DNA of 64,000 nt, taken from contig JAQGHA010000009.1 of the NCBI GenBank assembly GCA_028289065.1, forward strand, positions 1 to 64,000, written 5' to 3'. Within the stretch, counting starts at the first letter, position 1, and the number at the start of each line of letters is the position of its first letter. Shown here one piece after another: positions 48,705 to 59,035 of this stretch. Position numbers and translations under genes: made by a program. The notes under the pieces were generated by a model. It had not been told where the DNA came from. It saw only the letters and a list, made by a program, of their open reading frames with translations, and searched no databases. This stretch comes from Candidatus Saccharimonadota bacterium. GTDB taxonomy: Bacteria; Patescibacteriota; Saccharimonadia; Saccharimonadales; Saccharimonadaceae.

Positions 48705-50282
48705 ATGGCACGAAACAAAGAACCTATCGATCTCAGCACTTTGCGATACGCTCTGTATGCCCGCAAGTCGACCGAAGATGAAGGAAGCCAGATGCGCTCG
48801 ATCAAGGACCAGATAGACGAATGCAAGAAACTTGCAAAACGCGAAAACTTGAACGTCGTGATTATCCTAGAGGAATCAAAATCTGCAAAGAAGCCGGATA
48901 ATAGACCGGTTTTTTCTCAATTGCTTAACGACATAGAGTCTAATAAGTACGATGCTATCCTCTGCTGGCATCCTGATAGGCTAAGTCGAAATATGCTAGA
49001 GAGTGGCAAAATCATCGACATGCTAGATACCGGTGTAATAAGAGACTTGAGATTTAATAGTCACCAATTCAGCAATGATGCCAATGGAAAAATGTTACTT
49101 GGAATGCTTTTTGTTTTCTCCAAGCAGTATTCAGAGGACCTTTCAGAAAAGGTCCGGCGTGGCATAGATCACAACTTTGAAGAGGGTAAATCCTCAGGTT
49201 TTCCTAAATGGGGATATAATCGCGATGCAGTGTCTGGGTTCTATCGTCCAGATGATAACTTCGAGTATATAAATCAAGGCTGGGAAATGCGCTTGTCTGG
49301 TTCCTCGATGGAAGAAATTCTCCAATACTGGCGAGATAATAATGTACACCGAATGACAAAACTGAACAGAAAAAGCCTAGTGTCTCGACGCGTAGACGTG
49401 TATAAAAGTACCGCTACTAGAATATTTCAGGATCCATTCTATTACGGCATACTTGAACAGGCCGAGCAAGAAGTTGATTTGAGGACAATATATAACTTCA
49501 ATCCCATGATTGACGAGAGTATATACGAATCAGTACAGGCTTTGGGCTATAACAGGTCTCGTACAAAGCCACAGGAGACCCGTGGTGGCGTGTTTTACCC
49601 ATTCAGAGGAATGGTATTCTGCGGAGTATGCAACAGCACCACACCAATGCGCGTAGGAAAGAATAAGAGTGGTAGCGGTACGTACTTTTTGTCATACCGA
49701 TGCGACAACAAGCTATGCACCCGTAAAGTTAAGTCCGTAAGAGCCAAATATATAATGGACGACTTGTATGAAACTCTGGATAAACTCAAATTCACTGAGA
49801 ACGAATACTCCCAGTACAGTAAACATATTGAAAACTATACTGACGAAAGCCTGGTTGAGATCAGAACTCTACTTAGAAGCCGTAAGGCTTTAAAAACGAA
49901 TAAGGAAAATCAGCGAAAAGAGATGTCTTTAAAACTTGCCAACCTTGGCAAAAAGTCGCTAGCTTATGCAGATGTAAATGAATACCTGGAGAATTTACAA
50001 AACGAAATTATAGATTTACAAGCAGAAATCCTCACCTTAGAAGCAAAAATGGCAGATCCAGCCAAGATAATGTTGAGCAAAAATGAGTTTTTGAACTTGG
50101 CAAATTCAGCCGCTGACAAGATGAGAGCTGGGGCTGCAGTCGAAAAAGACATGCTTGCACGAATATTGCTTTTGAACTTGACCATAAATAACGAAATGGT
50201 CCCCTCCTACCAGTGGAGAGAACCATTCGCTGACTTGCTAAAAGCCAAATCAATTTCACTTGGTGCGAAGAGCGGGACTTGA
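48705..50282 (+). CDS. Large serine recombinase / integrase
   Basis: YALYARKSTEDEGSQMRSIKDQIDEC (catalytic Ser), CWHPDRLSRN, zinc ribbon CGVCNS...CDNKLC, coiled coil; stop codon lies inside tRNA-Leu. Confidence 0.93.
   Translation: MARNKEPIDLSTLRYALYARKSTEDEGSQMRSIKDQIDECKKLAKRENLNVVIILEESKSAKKPDNRPVFSQLLNDIESNKYDAILCWHPDRLSRNMLESGKIIDMLDTGVIRDLRFNSHQFSNDANGKMLLGMLFVFSKQYSEDLSEKVRRGIDHNFEEGKSSGFPKWGYNRDAVSGFYRPDDNFEYINQGWEMRLSGSSMEEILQYWRDNNVHRMTKLNRKSLVSRRVDVYKSTATRIFQDPFYYGILEQAEQEVDLRTIYNFNPMIDESIYESVQALGYNRSRTKPQETRGGVFYPFRGMVFCGVCNSTTPMRVGKNKSGSGTYFLSYRCDNKLCTRKVKSVRAKYIMDDLYETLDKLKFTENEYSQYSKHIENYTDESLVEIRTLLRSRKALKTNKENQRKEMSLKLANLGKKSLAYADVNEYLENLQNEIIDLQAEILTLEAKMADPAKIMLSKNEFLNLANSAADKMRAGAAVEKDMLARILLLNLTINNEMVPSYQWREPFADLLKAKSISLGAKSGT
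50259..50267. repeat. Right attachment core (CTTGGTGCG) at tRNA-Leu 3' end
   Basis: Identical to 39908-39916. Confidence 0.7.
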
Positions 50283-50347
50283 ACCCGCACGGCCGTGAAG
50301 CCAAGAGATTTTAAGTCTCTCGTGTCTACCAATTCCACCATCCTCGC
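50261..50347 (-). tRNA. tRNA-Leu (anticodon TAA), CCA encoded
   Basis: Minus strand GCGAGGATGGTGGAATTGGTAGACACGAGAGACTTAAAATCTCTTGGCTTCACGGCCGTGCGGGTTCAAGTCCCGCTCTTCGCACCA; long variable arm; loop CTTAAAA. Confidence 0.95.
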
Positions 50348-50384
50348 ATGTATATGTTCTTGGTACAAAAAAATTATACCAGAT

Positions 50385-50458
50385 TGGAGGCACCTACGGG
50401 TAACGCTCCCGTCTACACGGTTTTGCAGACCGTTGCCTAACTTCTCGGCCAAGGCGCC
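50385..50458 (-). tRNA. tRNA-Cys (anticodon GCA), CCA encoded
   Basis: Minus strand GGCGCCTTGGCCGAGAAGTTAGGCAACGGTCTGCAAAACCGT...AGGTGCCTCCA; loop CTGCAAA. Confidence 0.93.
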
Positions 50459-50538
50459 ATCCTGGCCATTATACCAGAGTCATCATCAAATCGGCGACCC
50501 CTCGTGATATACTATTTTTAAACGTAAGAGGAGCTCCA

Positions 50539-51360
50539 ATGTCGTTAGTTAATGAGCCGCACACCCCATCACTTGCTGCCAAAGAAGCATCGTCTTCTGA
50601 GCCAAGTCGTATTGGCAAATTAAAGTTAGCCTTTTTGTATGTTCTTATCGGCGGGCTTGCTGCCTCAGCTTTAACCGCTATTATTGCTCTATTAATTGGC
50701 TCATTTAATAGTGAGATTCAAAAGTCACTACTGACTATTTTTGTTTTCTTTAGCCACAGCCTCTTTATCTTGGCGTTGCTTTGGGCAGATAAATACAATG
50801 AAGTCGGCCGAAATGTACTTCCTACTAGCATCTTTGGCTTGGCTTTAGCTAATATGATCACTACAACATTGTCTACCTGGGAAATCATTAGTACCGAAAC
50901 AGCTTGGCGTGCTCTAGGCCTTTACTTTTTAATAATTGGGGCTGTATTTATTATTACCGGCATATTAAAATTACGCCTTAACCACAAAGCCACCAAAGCT
51001 GGGCTTTATACATCTATTGGGTCAATTACGGTATTAGTTATTACACTCGCTCCATGGGTTCTTCATATTGTTGATAGGTTTGACCCTCTATACTTCCGTA
51101 GCGTTGCTGCTCTATCTATATTTTCAAGCACCGCTTTCCTAATTGCGATAATCCTTCGTGGTATTGCACTAGCGCGACATCCCGAATTAAAAGCAACCAT
51201 ACCAGCAACCCACCCTATTCCAGGCAACCTACTGGCCATCTACATTACCGTCGGAACTATTACCGCCATGGTATGGTGTAGTGGCCTAGCCGGCTTCTTA
51301 ATAAGCGCAGTCGAAAATACCCGCCCGGCTTTCGACAATGGCTACAACCGTTACTATTAG
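50539..51360 (+). CDS. Multi-TM membrane protein (DUF5671-like)
   Basis: 273 aa, seven or more hydrophobic segments. Confidence 0.55.
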   Translation: MSLVNEPHTPSLAAKEASSSEPSRIGKLKLAFLYVLIGGLAASALTAIIALLIGSFNSEIQKSLLTIFVFFSHSLFILALLWADKYNEVGRNVLPTSIFGLALANMITTTLSTWEIISTETAWRALGLYFLIIGAVFIITGILKLRLNHKATKAGLYTSIGSITVLVITLAPWVLHIVDRFDPLYFRSVAALSIFSSTAFLIAIILRGIALARHPELKATIPATHPIPGNLLAIYITVGTITAMVWCSGLAGFLISAVENTRPAFDNGYNRYY

Positions 51361-51366
51361 TACCCT

Positions 51367-52665
51367 ATGAAAAATTTCATTCCTGTTTTAATTAATACCG
51401 CACTGGCGAACATCACAACCAGCTTTCTATGGTTTGCTTTAACATTCTGGGTATATATTGAAACACAATCCGTTCTTGCTACTGGGCTGATTGGCGGAAC
51501 GTACATGTTACTGGTGGCTGTTTCGAGTTTGTTCTTCGGAACCCTCGTGGACCAGCATCGTAAAAAGACCATCATGGTAGCATCGGGTCTGTTTACTTTA
51601 GTTACTTACTTAATAGCAGCCGCCTTCTTTGTCCTCACCCCTTCTGAACTATTACTTGATTGGACTGGGCCGTACTTATGGATCTTTGCAGCAGTCGTAC
51701 TGATTGGTTCTGTCGTTGAAAATATGCGTAATATCGCTTTATCAACTACTGTTACATTGCTGGTTCCAAAGGAAAAATATGCCAACGCTAACGGGTTAGT
51801 TGGAACCGTTCAAGGGCTTGGCTTTCTCGTTACCTCAGTATTTAGTGGCCTCGCAATTGGTTTCCTCGGTATGGGCTGGACCTTAGCTATCGCCTTAGTC
51901 GCCACGTTCCTCGCCACTATTCACCTAGTCTTTTTTGTAAAAATTCCCGAAGAACAAATTGCTCACGACCCTGAACTTGAGAATAAGAAAATCGACATCA
52001 AAGGGAGTATTGCGGCAATTAAAGTTGTTCCCGGTTTATTTGGCTTAATCATATTTTCAACCTTTAATAACTTCATTGGTGGCATATACATGGCCCTTAT
52101 GGACCCCTACGGTTTGACGCTATTTTCAGTCCAAATTTGGGGTATTGTATGGGGCATTTGTAGTACTGGGTTTATTCTTGGAGGAATAATCATTGCTAAG
52201 AAAGGCCTTGGTAAAAAACCACTTCGAACGTTGCTAATAGCTAACATTGTTATGGCGACGATTGGTATGTTGTTTGCAATCCGTGAATTCTGGTTGCTAT
52301 ATGTCGTCGGTATATTCCTCTATATGTGCCTTATTCCTATTATTGAAGCTACCGAACAAACAATTATTCAGCGGGTTGTTCCACTAAAAAGACAAGGCCG
52401 CGTGTTTGGCTTCGCTCAAAGCTTCGAGGCAGCCGCATCCCCTATTACAGCCATTCTGATAGGACCCATCGCTCAGTTCTGGGTTATTCCATATATGAAT
52501 AGTGCGGACGGTCAGGCGCAGCTAGGATGGCTTTTAGGTACAGGTGATGCTCGTGGTATTGCACTACTGTTCTTTATCGGTGGTGCCATTATGCTTATAG
52601 CCGTGTTACTCGCCTTTAAAACCAGGTCTTACAAAGTTTTGTCTCAGTTCTACAGCAAAACTTAA
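51367..52665 (+). CDS. MFS transporter
   Basis: 432 aa, about 12 TM; 'FFGTLVDQHRKKTIMVASG' MFS loop motif. Confidence 0.9.
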   Translation: MKNFIPVLINTALANITTSFLWFALTFWVYIETQSVLATGLIGGTYMLLVAVSSLFFGTLVDQHRKKTIMVASGLFTLVTYLIAAAFFVLTPSELLLDWTGPYLWIFAAVVLIGSVVENMRNIALSTTVTLLVPKEKYANANGLVGTVQGLGFLVTSVFSGLAIGFLGMGWTLAIALVATFLATIHLVFFVKIPEEQIAHDPELENKKIDIKGSIAAIKVVPGLFGLIIFSTFNNFIGGIYMALMDPYGLTLFSVQIWGIVWGICSTGFILGGIIIAKKGLGKKPLRTLLIANIVMATIGMLFAIREFWLLYVVGIFLYMCLIPIIEATEQTIIQRVVPLKRQGRVFGFAQSFEAAASPITAILIGPIAQFWVIPYMNSADGQAQLGWLLGTGDARGIALLFFIGGAIMLIAVLLAFKTRSYKVLSQFYSKT

Positions 52666-52715
52666 TAATTCAGTATTATACTATCTATAATAGATGCTAA
52701 TTCGAAAGGCTACCG

Positions 52716-53834
52716 ATGAAAAGAAAATCCGTCATTATTACACTTGTGGCCATAACTGCCGTACTGCTATTAACCGCATTTGGGTTCGCCGGGGGAATGT
52801 ACATCCAGAAACTACGTACTGGTACTACCTACAATGCCTTAAACTCAACCAGTGACGGAAATACATCGGTTACGAACGAAGAAAGTACGATCGCCGCTAT
52901 TGCCGAGAAGGTTGGCCCAAGTGTCGTATCTATCGTTACTAAAAGCCAAGCGCAATCGTACTACGGAACTGCATCGCAACAAGGTGCCGGCACTGGAATT
53001 ATCGTTAGCTCAGACGGTTACATCATGACCAATAATCATGTTATTGAAGATGCCAACGACGTGGTAGTTATTGATAGTACCGGTGTACAATTTGATGACG
53101 TTACAGTTATAGGCCGCGATCCTCTTAACGATGTCGCTTTTTTGAAGGTGAAATCAAACGCTACATTTAAACCCGTTACGCTCGGTACAAGTTCTACCCT
53201 GCGAATTGGGCAACAAGTTGTCGCCATCGGTAACGCACTCGGCCAGTATAGTAATACAGTTACAAGTGGTATCATATCTGGTGTTGGCCGTCCCGTAACT
53301 GCTGAAGCAGGTAACGGCCAAACTGAAACACTCACCGACCTCATTCAAACCGATGCTTCCATTAACCCCGGAAATTCTGGTGGACCACTACTTAATATGG
53401 CGGGGCAAGTTATTGGTATTAATACTGCCATTGCTGCCGATGCCAACGGAATTGGCTTTTCTATTCCAATCAACTCTACCAAAGGCGTACTCGCTGGTGT
53501 ATTAGAGAAAGGCAAAATCAGCCGTGCCTACATGGGAGTGAATTACTTGAGTGTTACTCCTGACGTTGCGAAGCAATACAAATTAACCGTAAAAGATGGC
53601 GCATACGTATATGCAACCGACGGGTCGGCCGTAGCCTCGGGTAGTCCAGCCGAAAAAGCCGGGCTTAAAAACAACGATGTCATTGTAAAAATAAACGACG
53701 ATACTATCGGCAAACAAGGCAGCTTATCTAGTATTATTGGCCAGTATAAGCCAGGCGATACTGTTACGGTGACATATTTACGGGGCGGAAATAGTAATAC
53801 CACCCAGCTGACGTTTAGCGCTTACAGTTCTTAA
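52716..53834 (+). CDS. HtrA/DegP-like trypsin-type serine protease with PDZ
   Basis: NNHVIEDAND, DPLNDVAFLKV, INPGNSGGPLLNMAGQVIGINTAI; PDZ C-terminus. Confidence 0.96.
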   Translation: MKRKSVIITLVAITAVLLLTAFGFAGGMYIQKLRTGTTYNALNSTSDGNTSVTNEESTIAAIAEKVGPSVVSIVTKSQAQSYYGTASQQGAGTGIIVSSDGYIMTNNHVIEDANDVVVIDSTGVQFDDVTVIGRDPLNDVAFLKVKSNATFKPVTLGTSSTLRIGQQVVAIGNALGQYSNTVTSGIISGVGRPVTAEAGNGQTETLTDLIQTDASINPGNSGGPLLNMAGQVIGINTAIAADANGIGFSIPINSTKGVLAGVLEKGKISRAYMGVNYLSVTPDVAKQYKLTVKDGAYVYATDGSAVASGSPAEKAGLKNNDVIVKINDDTIGKQGSLSSIIGQYKPGDTVTVTYLRGGNSNTTQLTFSAYSS

Positions 53835-53884
53835 CTATTCAACACTACTTGTAATTTCTAGGAAATATACTATAATAGTTAATA

Positions 53885-55198
53885 ATGTCCGAGCGTTTCC
53901 GAAATCCACCAGAGAAACCTGCTACTCCTCCTCTTATCGAGACGTTTGACAATGATGTAAACGAATCTGGACTTGATAAAAAATATCGCGATAAAGAAAG
54001 ATACCAACTTTTAAAGCCTTTCTTTCTAAAATTAGGTGCAGTTACATTAGCAGCTGCAACTATAATTAATGCTTATTGGGCTGATGTTGAAGACAATCGA
54101 GCCAAGCAAGCTGCCGCCGTAATTTCCATTAACGACATGTCAGAGCCTATGGAAAACGACGTGGATGATATTTCAGACCTACCGGTAGAAGATGACCATA
54201 AGAAAGCAACCTTTTTTATAGACGGATTCAATTCATTCGATGCTGACTATTACAGGAAAAAAATCGGTCCAGGTTTTCGACAGGTAGCGTATGGAGAGGA
54301 GATGTCACTAAGCTTGAATAACGCCTTTTTAAGCCGTGAGGGTATCTATAAAAGCATCGAAAGATTAGTTAAAGCAAATGACTACGAAAGTGTTTCTATA
54401 GCAGCATATAGTATGGGCGGCGACATAGCTATTGAAGCAGCGTCTGACCTTGTGACTAAAACCGATATTGAAGTTGATACAGTTACTACAATGAGTACAC
54501 CTGACGGCTTTAAAGGTTTAAGAAAGTATCAACAAAAAGAATTGAGTGCTGGCTTGGCAATTGCGAACATTCCAGGAGCAGTCGACTCTTCCTGGGTTCG
54601 GAATGGAAGTGAAATGTATTTTTATCGTGATAAATTTACAAAAGGCGAGATGAAAGATTGGTGGAACGTTGCTCATAACTCGGGTGTTGTTATTGATAAC
54701 ATATGGAACCTTATAGAAACCTGGAATGAAGTTGTCGAACGATCAAAAGACCCTAAGCGCACATCGATGCAACTCTTAACCCAACAGGTATACAAGATGG
54801 ACCAGTTCGATATGCTCAAAGAGCTGAAAGCGATATCAGCCCAGCGAGGCGGCAAACAAATGCCAGTATTCGTCTACCTAGGTACAGGTTCACCTGGGTA
54901 TGATTACATGGTTGATGATAAGTTATCGTCAAGTAATTTTGCACGCTATGCCCATGAAACGGATTTAGATTATCTAAGCTATTTAGTACCAGGTGCTATT
55001 CATTCTCAATACTATAAAACGATTGACGAATATAATGAGGTGTTAAAACGTGCCAGTCCGACAATTAGAAGTAACGTTGATGCTGAAATTGCCGCCCATC
55101 ACTTTGCACTCTTAGCTAAGCAAAAACAATCAGAGTCCCTCGCACCTAATAAAGTTGAAGGTGAAAAATACCGCATCTTTGACGTTGTGCAAAAATAA
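53885..55198 (+). CDS. alpha/beta hydrolase-fold membrane protein
   Basis: N-terminal TM; SIAAYSMGGDIAIEAA (GxSxG-like YSMGG). Confidence 0.6.
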   Translation: MSERFRNPPEKPATPPLIETFDNDVNESGLDKKYRDKERYQLLKPFFLKLGAVTLAAATIINAYWADVEDNRAKQAAAVISINDMSEPMENDVDDISDLPVEDDHKKATFFIDGFNSFDADYYRKKIGPGFRQVAYGEEMSLSLNNAFLSREGIYKSIERLVKANDYESVSIAAYSMGGDIAIEAASDLVTKTDIEVDTVTTMSTPDGFKGLRKYQQKELSAGLAIANIPGAVDSSWVRNGSEMYFYRDKFTKGEMKDWWNVAHNSGVVIDNIWNLIETWNEVVERSKDPKRTSMQLLTQQVYKMDQFDMLKELKAISAQRGGKQMPVFVYLGTGSPGYDYMVDDKLSSSNFARYAHETDLDYLSYLVPGAIHSQYYKTIDEYNEVLKRASPTIRSNVDAEIAAHHFALLAKQKQSESLAPNKVEGEKYRIFDVVQK

Positions 55199-55208
55199 CG
55201 TTGTTGGT

Positions 55209-55709
55209 TTACTTTTTTGAACGAACAACTTCGCTAAAAAGCCTCTGCGCTAAAGCCGCGCCTGCGGCAATAACGAATGACCAGAATACTATTGCCATTG
55301 CAATAATTATCACGCCGGGCGCGTCGTCTCGATCAGCCACAATATAAATATAAGGTAAGCCTAAGGTGTAAAATACGCCAACAATTACGGCTGCATTTTT
55401 AATATTCTTTAATAATTTTACAGTTTTTAACGTACGGACAGCATTTCTATCTACCATATGAAGCAACTTTAGTGCCTGATACAGTGCAAAAAAGAATGGA
55501 ATAAGTGAAAGGTATACCCCTATTAATATTGGGGCATACCCACCTACTTTGCCTGTCACTAATTCAGGAACCGTTACTGCACATACAATAATAGCTAAGA
55601 CACCCGCAAGCAGAATGGCTGCTCGTAAAATAATCGTAGGATATACTTCATAGTTGAAGCTACTTCTTATCACCACCAATAATAGTCGAGGCGCCGCGAA
55701 GTGCATCAA
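55209..55709 (-). CDS. DUF2975-like membrane protein
   Basis: 166 aa, four TM segments. Confidence 0.55.
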   Translation of the reverse strand: MMHFAAPRLLLVVIRSSFNYEVYPTIILRAAILLAGVLAIIVCAVTVPELVTGKVGGYAPILIGVYLSLIPFFFALYQALKLLHMVDRNAVRTLKTVKLLKNIKNAAVIVGVFYTLGLPYIYIVADRDDAPGVIIIAMAIVFWSFVIAAGAALAQRLFSEVVRSKK

Positions 55710-56427
55710 TTAATTCAACCGGGAATAGCATCATTGTCTTCTGGCTTGGCTCAGTACTAATACGCTCCAATGTTCCAAGCGTACGCAGGTTCAACGCACC
55801 AGGAACCTTCGCAAAGATTGCAGCAGCATCGGCTAGGTTCTGCGCAGCTAGTTTTTCACCATCGGCACCAATAATATTGGCTCGGCGCTCACGTTCGGCT
55901 TCAGCCTGCTTTGCCATGGCACGTTTCATATCTTGAGGGAGCTCGATATTTTGCATTTTTACGTTTTCAATATCGATCCCCCATTTGCTGGTTTCAGCGT
56001 CGACAATTTCTTTAATGCGTTCGCTAATTTCTTCGCGCTTTTGCAATAATTCATCGAGTTCAAAGTTACCAGTAACATCACGTAAAGCAGCTTGGGCAAA
56101 TTGGCTGGTTGCATATACGTAATTAGTTGTTTCAAGTACAGCTTTAGCAGGGTCAACAACTCGGAAATAGACAATCGCATCAATACCAGCCGTAACGTTA
56201 TCTTTTGTAATGATTTCTTGCTTAGGTACATCAATTGGGGTTGACCGTACATCAACGCGAATCATTTTTTGGAAAATAGGAACAATTACTCGCAAACCCG
56301 GTGCTCGTACACCAGTAAAACGCCCCAGCGTTAATACGATCCCACGTTGATATTGATTGACCACTTTTAATCCACTTAAAATAAAAATGGCGACGGCAAT
56401 GATAAGTGTCCAAATTAATGATTCCAT
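55660..56427 (-). CDS. SPFH/band-7 (slipin/stomatin-like) protein
   Basis: VNQYQRGIVLTLGRFTGVRAPGLRVIVPIFQKMIRVDVR. Confidence 0.92.
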   Translation of the reverse strand: MESLIWTLIIAVAIFILSGLKVVNQYQRGIVLTLGRFTGVRAPGLRVIVPIFQKMIRVDVRSTPIDVPKQEIITKDNVTAGIDAIVYFRVVDPAKAVLETTNYVYATSQFAQAALRDVTGNFELDELLQKREEISERIKEIVDAETSKWGIDIENVKMQNIELPQDMKRAMAKQAEAERERRANIIGADGEKLAAQNLADAAAIFAKVPGALNLRTLGTLERISTEPSQKTMMLFPVELIDALRGASTIIGGDKK

Positions 56428-56462
56428 GTAAACTCCCTGTTCATAGCCTTATTATACCGTAC

Positions 56463-57149
56463 TTAATTATTTATCTTCTTCAAGAAAGCATTGGCCCAGT
56501 TTTTGTAACTTAGATTATTTGGGTGAAATAAATCTGGGGCAAAACCAAACACACTTTGGTTCTCTTGGGTTTCTTTTTGTAGATCGACAAACTTTAGGTT
56601 TGGATATTGATGTAACTCTTCTTCAACTATCGCACTCGCCTGTTTTCCATTTTCAGTACTGCCCGGCCGACTGTTGAAAAGGGGCATGTTTGAAACAAAG
56701 CTGCCGTCCGGTAAGGTTTGAAGTACTTTTTTGAACTTACTACGAAAGGCTGTAGCGTCAAAATCAGCGATATCATTGGCACCAATCTCAATTGTTATAA
56801 TGTCCGGTTTAAGCGTGGCAATAACCGGCGCTTGGTCTTTTAGATAATCGTCCATTTTGGCACCAGTTTTACTTATATTAACAATGCGCACCGATTTACC
56901 ATTCTTGTTTTCAATATTTTTAGCAATTAGCCCAACATAGCCTTTAAACGGATTAGTTGCACCTATACCTTGCGCAGCCGAATCGCCTAAAGCAAGGTAC
57001 GTAATTTCCCCAGTGTCCTTGGATTTTTCAACCCAATATGCGCTATATTTATTCACACTGAGTGATAACCAAAGAAGAGCAGCAAGCACAATTACAATAA
57101 TAAGCCCAGTAATGATTAATAACACTTTTAAACCTCTACTGACCTTCAT
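56463..57149 (-). CDS. SGNH/GDSL hydrolase family protein
   Basis: YLALGDSAAQGIGA, IEIGANDI, DLFHPN. Confidence 0.9.
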   Translation of the reverse strand: MKVSRGLKVLLIITGLIIVIVLAALLWLSLSVNKYSAYWVEKSKDTGEITYLALGDSAAQGIGATNPFKGYVGLIAKNIENKNGKSVRIVNISKTGAKMDDYLKDQAPVIATLKPDIITIEIGANDIADFDATAFRSKFKKVLQTLPDGSFVSNMPLFNSRPGSTENGKQASAIVEEELHQYPNLKFVDLQKETQENQSVFGFAPDLFHPNNLSYKNWANAFLKKINN

Positions 57150-57226
57150 TATTTTAGTAAGTCTCGCATAATACTTACTATTATATAGTAGCTGAAGTGT
57201 AGAGAGTTAGTATTATGCTTTAATGG

Positions 57227-57904
57227 CTAGCCTGTTGTACTGTTCGGAGAAGTTAATGGCTTGGATTCTGGTGAACCTTGCTGTCTTAAAAATATAGAAA
57301 GCAGCACAATGCTTGCAACTGCTAAGTATTCACTCTGCCAGTTTTGGAATGATTCAAACCAGAATTGTGGGCCAGTTACATATTCAGTAAAGGTTTCACA
57401 TTTTTGGCCATGCATAAGCCCTTGGCTGCAGTTTTCTCTCGACCCTTCAACCGCATGAAGCGCAAATGACATTAAGAAAAGGAACACAAATACCAGAAAT
57501 AATGAGTTTCGATAGAGTTTAAGCCATATACCGCCCTTACGAACTGGCCAAGGTGAATTCTTAGTTATCGTTTTTCGATTCGCCCCTTGCTCGATATCAT
57601 TTTTAACATCTGGGTTTTTTGATTCCGCTGATCCCCTTTGAAATAGGAATGCCGTTAAAATAATATACGAAGCCATTTGTAAAAATTCGCTTTCCCAGTT
57701 TTCAAATATAGCTTCTCCAAAATGGCCACCGCCAAGGTATTCAGCCATAGAGATAGTTGGCTGATTATGGTCTTCCATGTCTTTATTATTAACTTGAAAG
57801 CCAGTGATGGTTTGGCCAATTACAAAAATTACAAACAATCCAATTAGCACTATAGATAATGAATTATTCTTCCAAAATTTCTTCATATTACCATCCTTCT
57901 GCAA
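57227..57904 (-). CDS. DUF6766-like membrane protein
   Basis: Duplicated 'GPQFWFESFQNWQSEYLAVASIVLLSIFLRQQGSPESK / GGHFGEAIFENWESEFLQMASYIILTAFLFQRGSAESK'. Confidence 0.7.
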   Translation of the reverse strand: MQKDGNMKKFWKNNSLSIVLIGLFVIFVIGQTITGFQVNNKDMEDHNQPTISMAEYLGGGHFGEAIFENWESEFLQMASYIILTAFLFQRGSAESKNPDVKNDIEQGANRKTITKNSPWPVRKGGIWLKLYRNSLFLVFVFLFLMSFALHAVEGSRENCSQGLMHGQKCETFTEYVTGPQFWFESFQNWQSEYLAVASIVLLSIFLRQQGSPESKPLTSPNSTTG

Positions 57905-57913
57905 TTAGTATAC

Positions 57914-58375
57914 TTATTCGTTTAAGTTTTCATCCTTAATGGCTTCATCGAGCGTCTTAGTTTCCGTTTTCTTCATTGCCGATAGCAAATCAGACACATC
58001 GATGTTCTGTTTTTCCGCTAAACGCTCGAGAATATTAACAATTGTATTAATATCGACTTCAGCTTTAAGGTCAGAATGGTAATCAAGTTCAGTTCGAGCT
58101 TCCGAAAGCTTAGCTTCGCGCCTTTGGCTCATAATAACAAAGGTGGATAACAGAATCGCTTCAATCGAGACAGTTGTCGTTAAAAAGCTAAACGGGTATG
58201 TATCAACAATCAAGTTATGCCCAAACACACCAGTATTTAAGAGAATCCAAAACGCAAAGAAAAGTACGTTAATAACAAGAAATGGCATTGAACCGGCCAC
58301 TTTCGTTACGTAACTCGAGATGCGGTCACTTTTGGTGTGAATCTTCTTCGTTTCAATATTTTTATTAATTGCCAT
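57914..58375 (-). CDS. DUF1003-domain membrane protein
   Basis: GSMPFLVINVLFFAFWILLNTG...YPFSFLTTTVSIEAILLSTFVIMSQ. Confidence 0.85.
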   Translation of the reverse strand: MAINKNIETKKIHTKSDRISSYVTKVAGSMPFLVINVLFFAFWILLNTGVFGHNLIVDTYPFSFLTTTVSIEAILLSTFVIMSQRREAKLSEARTELDYHSDLKAEVDINTIVNILERLAEKQNIDVSDLLSAMKKTETKTLDEAIKDENLNE

Positions 58376-58405
58376 AATAGGTTTAGTATATCACTTGAAT
58401 AATGA

Positions 58406-58693
58406 CTATTTATCGGCCTTAATGGCAGTGATAATATTTTGAATTCTTCGTTGTTTTGTTTCTTCAGCCTTAGCACCGGAAGCTTCACGGTCACGGGTTG
58501 GAATGACGACCATACACTTACCGTCAACTCCTGTTGCAGTACTTTGATAGGTATAGCCATTAATAGTAACCTTTAGCGGTGCACGTCTATTCGCCCTAAT
58601 TTCAGCGAGGTTCTTTTCGGGAATCTCGATAGATGCATGATTTCCATAGCCGATTACTACCGTTTGATAACTGGTTTTTATATTGGCTGTCAT
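58406..58693 (-). CDS. DUF1905-like protein
   Basis: 95 aa 'TVVIGYGNHASIEIPEKNLAEIRANRRAPLKVTINGYTYQSTATGVDGKCMVVIP'. Confidence 0.65.
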   Translation of the reverse strand: MTANIKTSYQTVVIGYGNHASIEIPEKNLAEIRANRRAPLKVTINGYTYQSTATGVDGKCMVVIPTRDREASGAKAEETKQRRIQNIITAIKADK

Positions 58694-58696
58694 TAT

Positions 58697-58918
58697 TTAA
58701 ACAAATGAACCCGTTTTAACTTCGCCCGTTTTTCGACCAAGCAATAAATCAAATGGCATACTCATCTGCTCACCCATTATATTATTCGAAACTTCGTCAG
58801 CGTACGAGACTGTCCATCCCCCGTATTTAAAATTTCCCGATGTGTCTTCATCAGGACCACCAGGGGCCTGCAAGATTCCATCAAGGGATATAAAAGACAA
58901 TACTACTAGTTTTCGCAT
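58697..58918 (-). pseudogene. Truncated RibD C-terminal/DHFR-like protein
   Basis: 73 aa MRKLVVLSFISLDGILQAPGGPDED...FDLLLGRKTGEVKTGSFV*: only the N-terminal part of the ~180-aa family. Confidence 0.65.
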
Positions 58919-59035
58919 AACTTAATGTTAACAAATAGTAGTTAAAAGACCACTATTATTTTAATTTCCTTATTAAGCATTGACTCCTAAAAAACCGATT
59001 AGTTATACTCACATTAACATAAGGAGATTATTAAT

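Larger units (their letters stand above)
39908..50267. mobile_element. ~10.35-kb integrative element in tRNA-Leu(UAA) with serine integrase and defence cargo
   Basis: CTTGGTGCG direct repeat at both ends (39908-39916, 50259-50267); integrase at right end overlapping the tRNA 3' end; tRNA terminator left outside the left end; integrase reading frame continues in frame past the left repeat. Confidence 0.8.
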
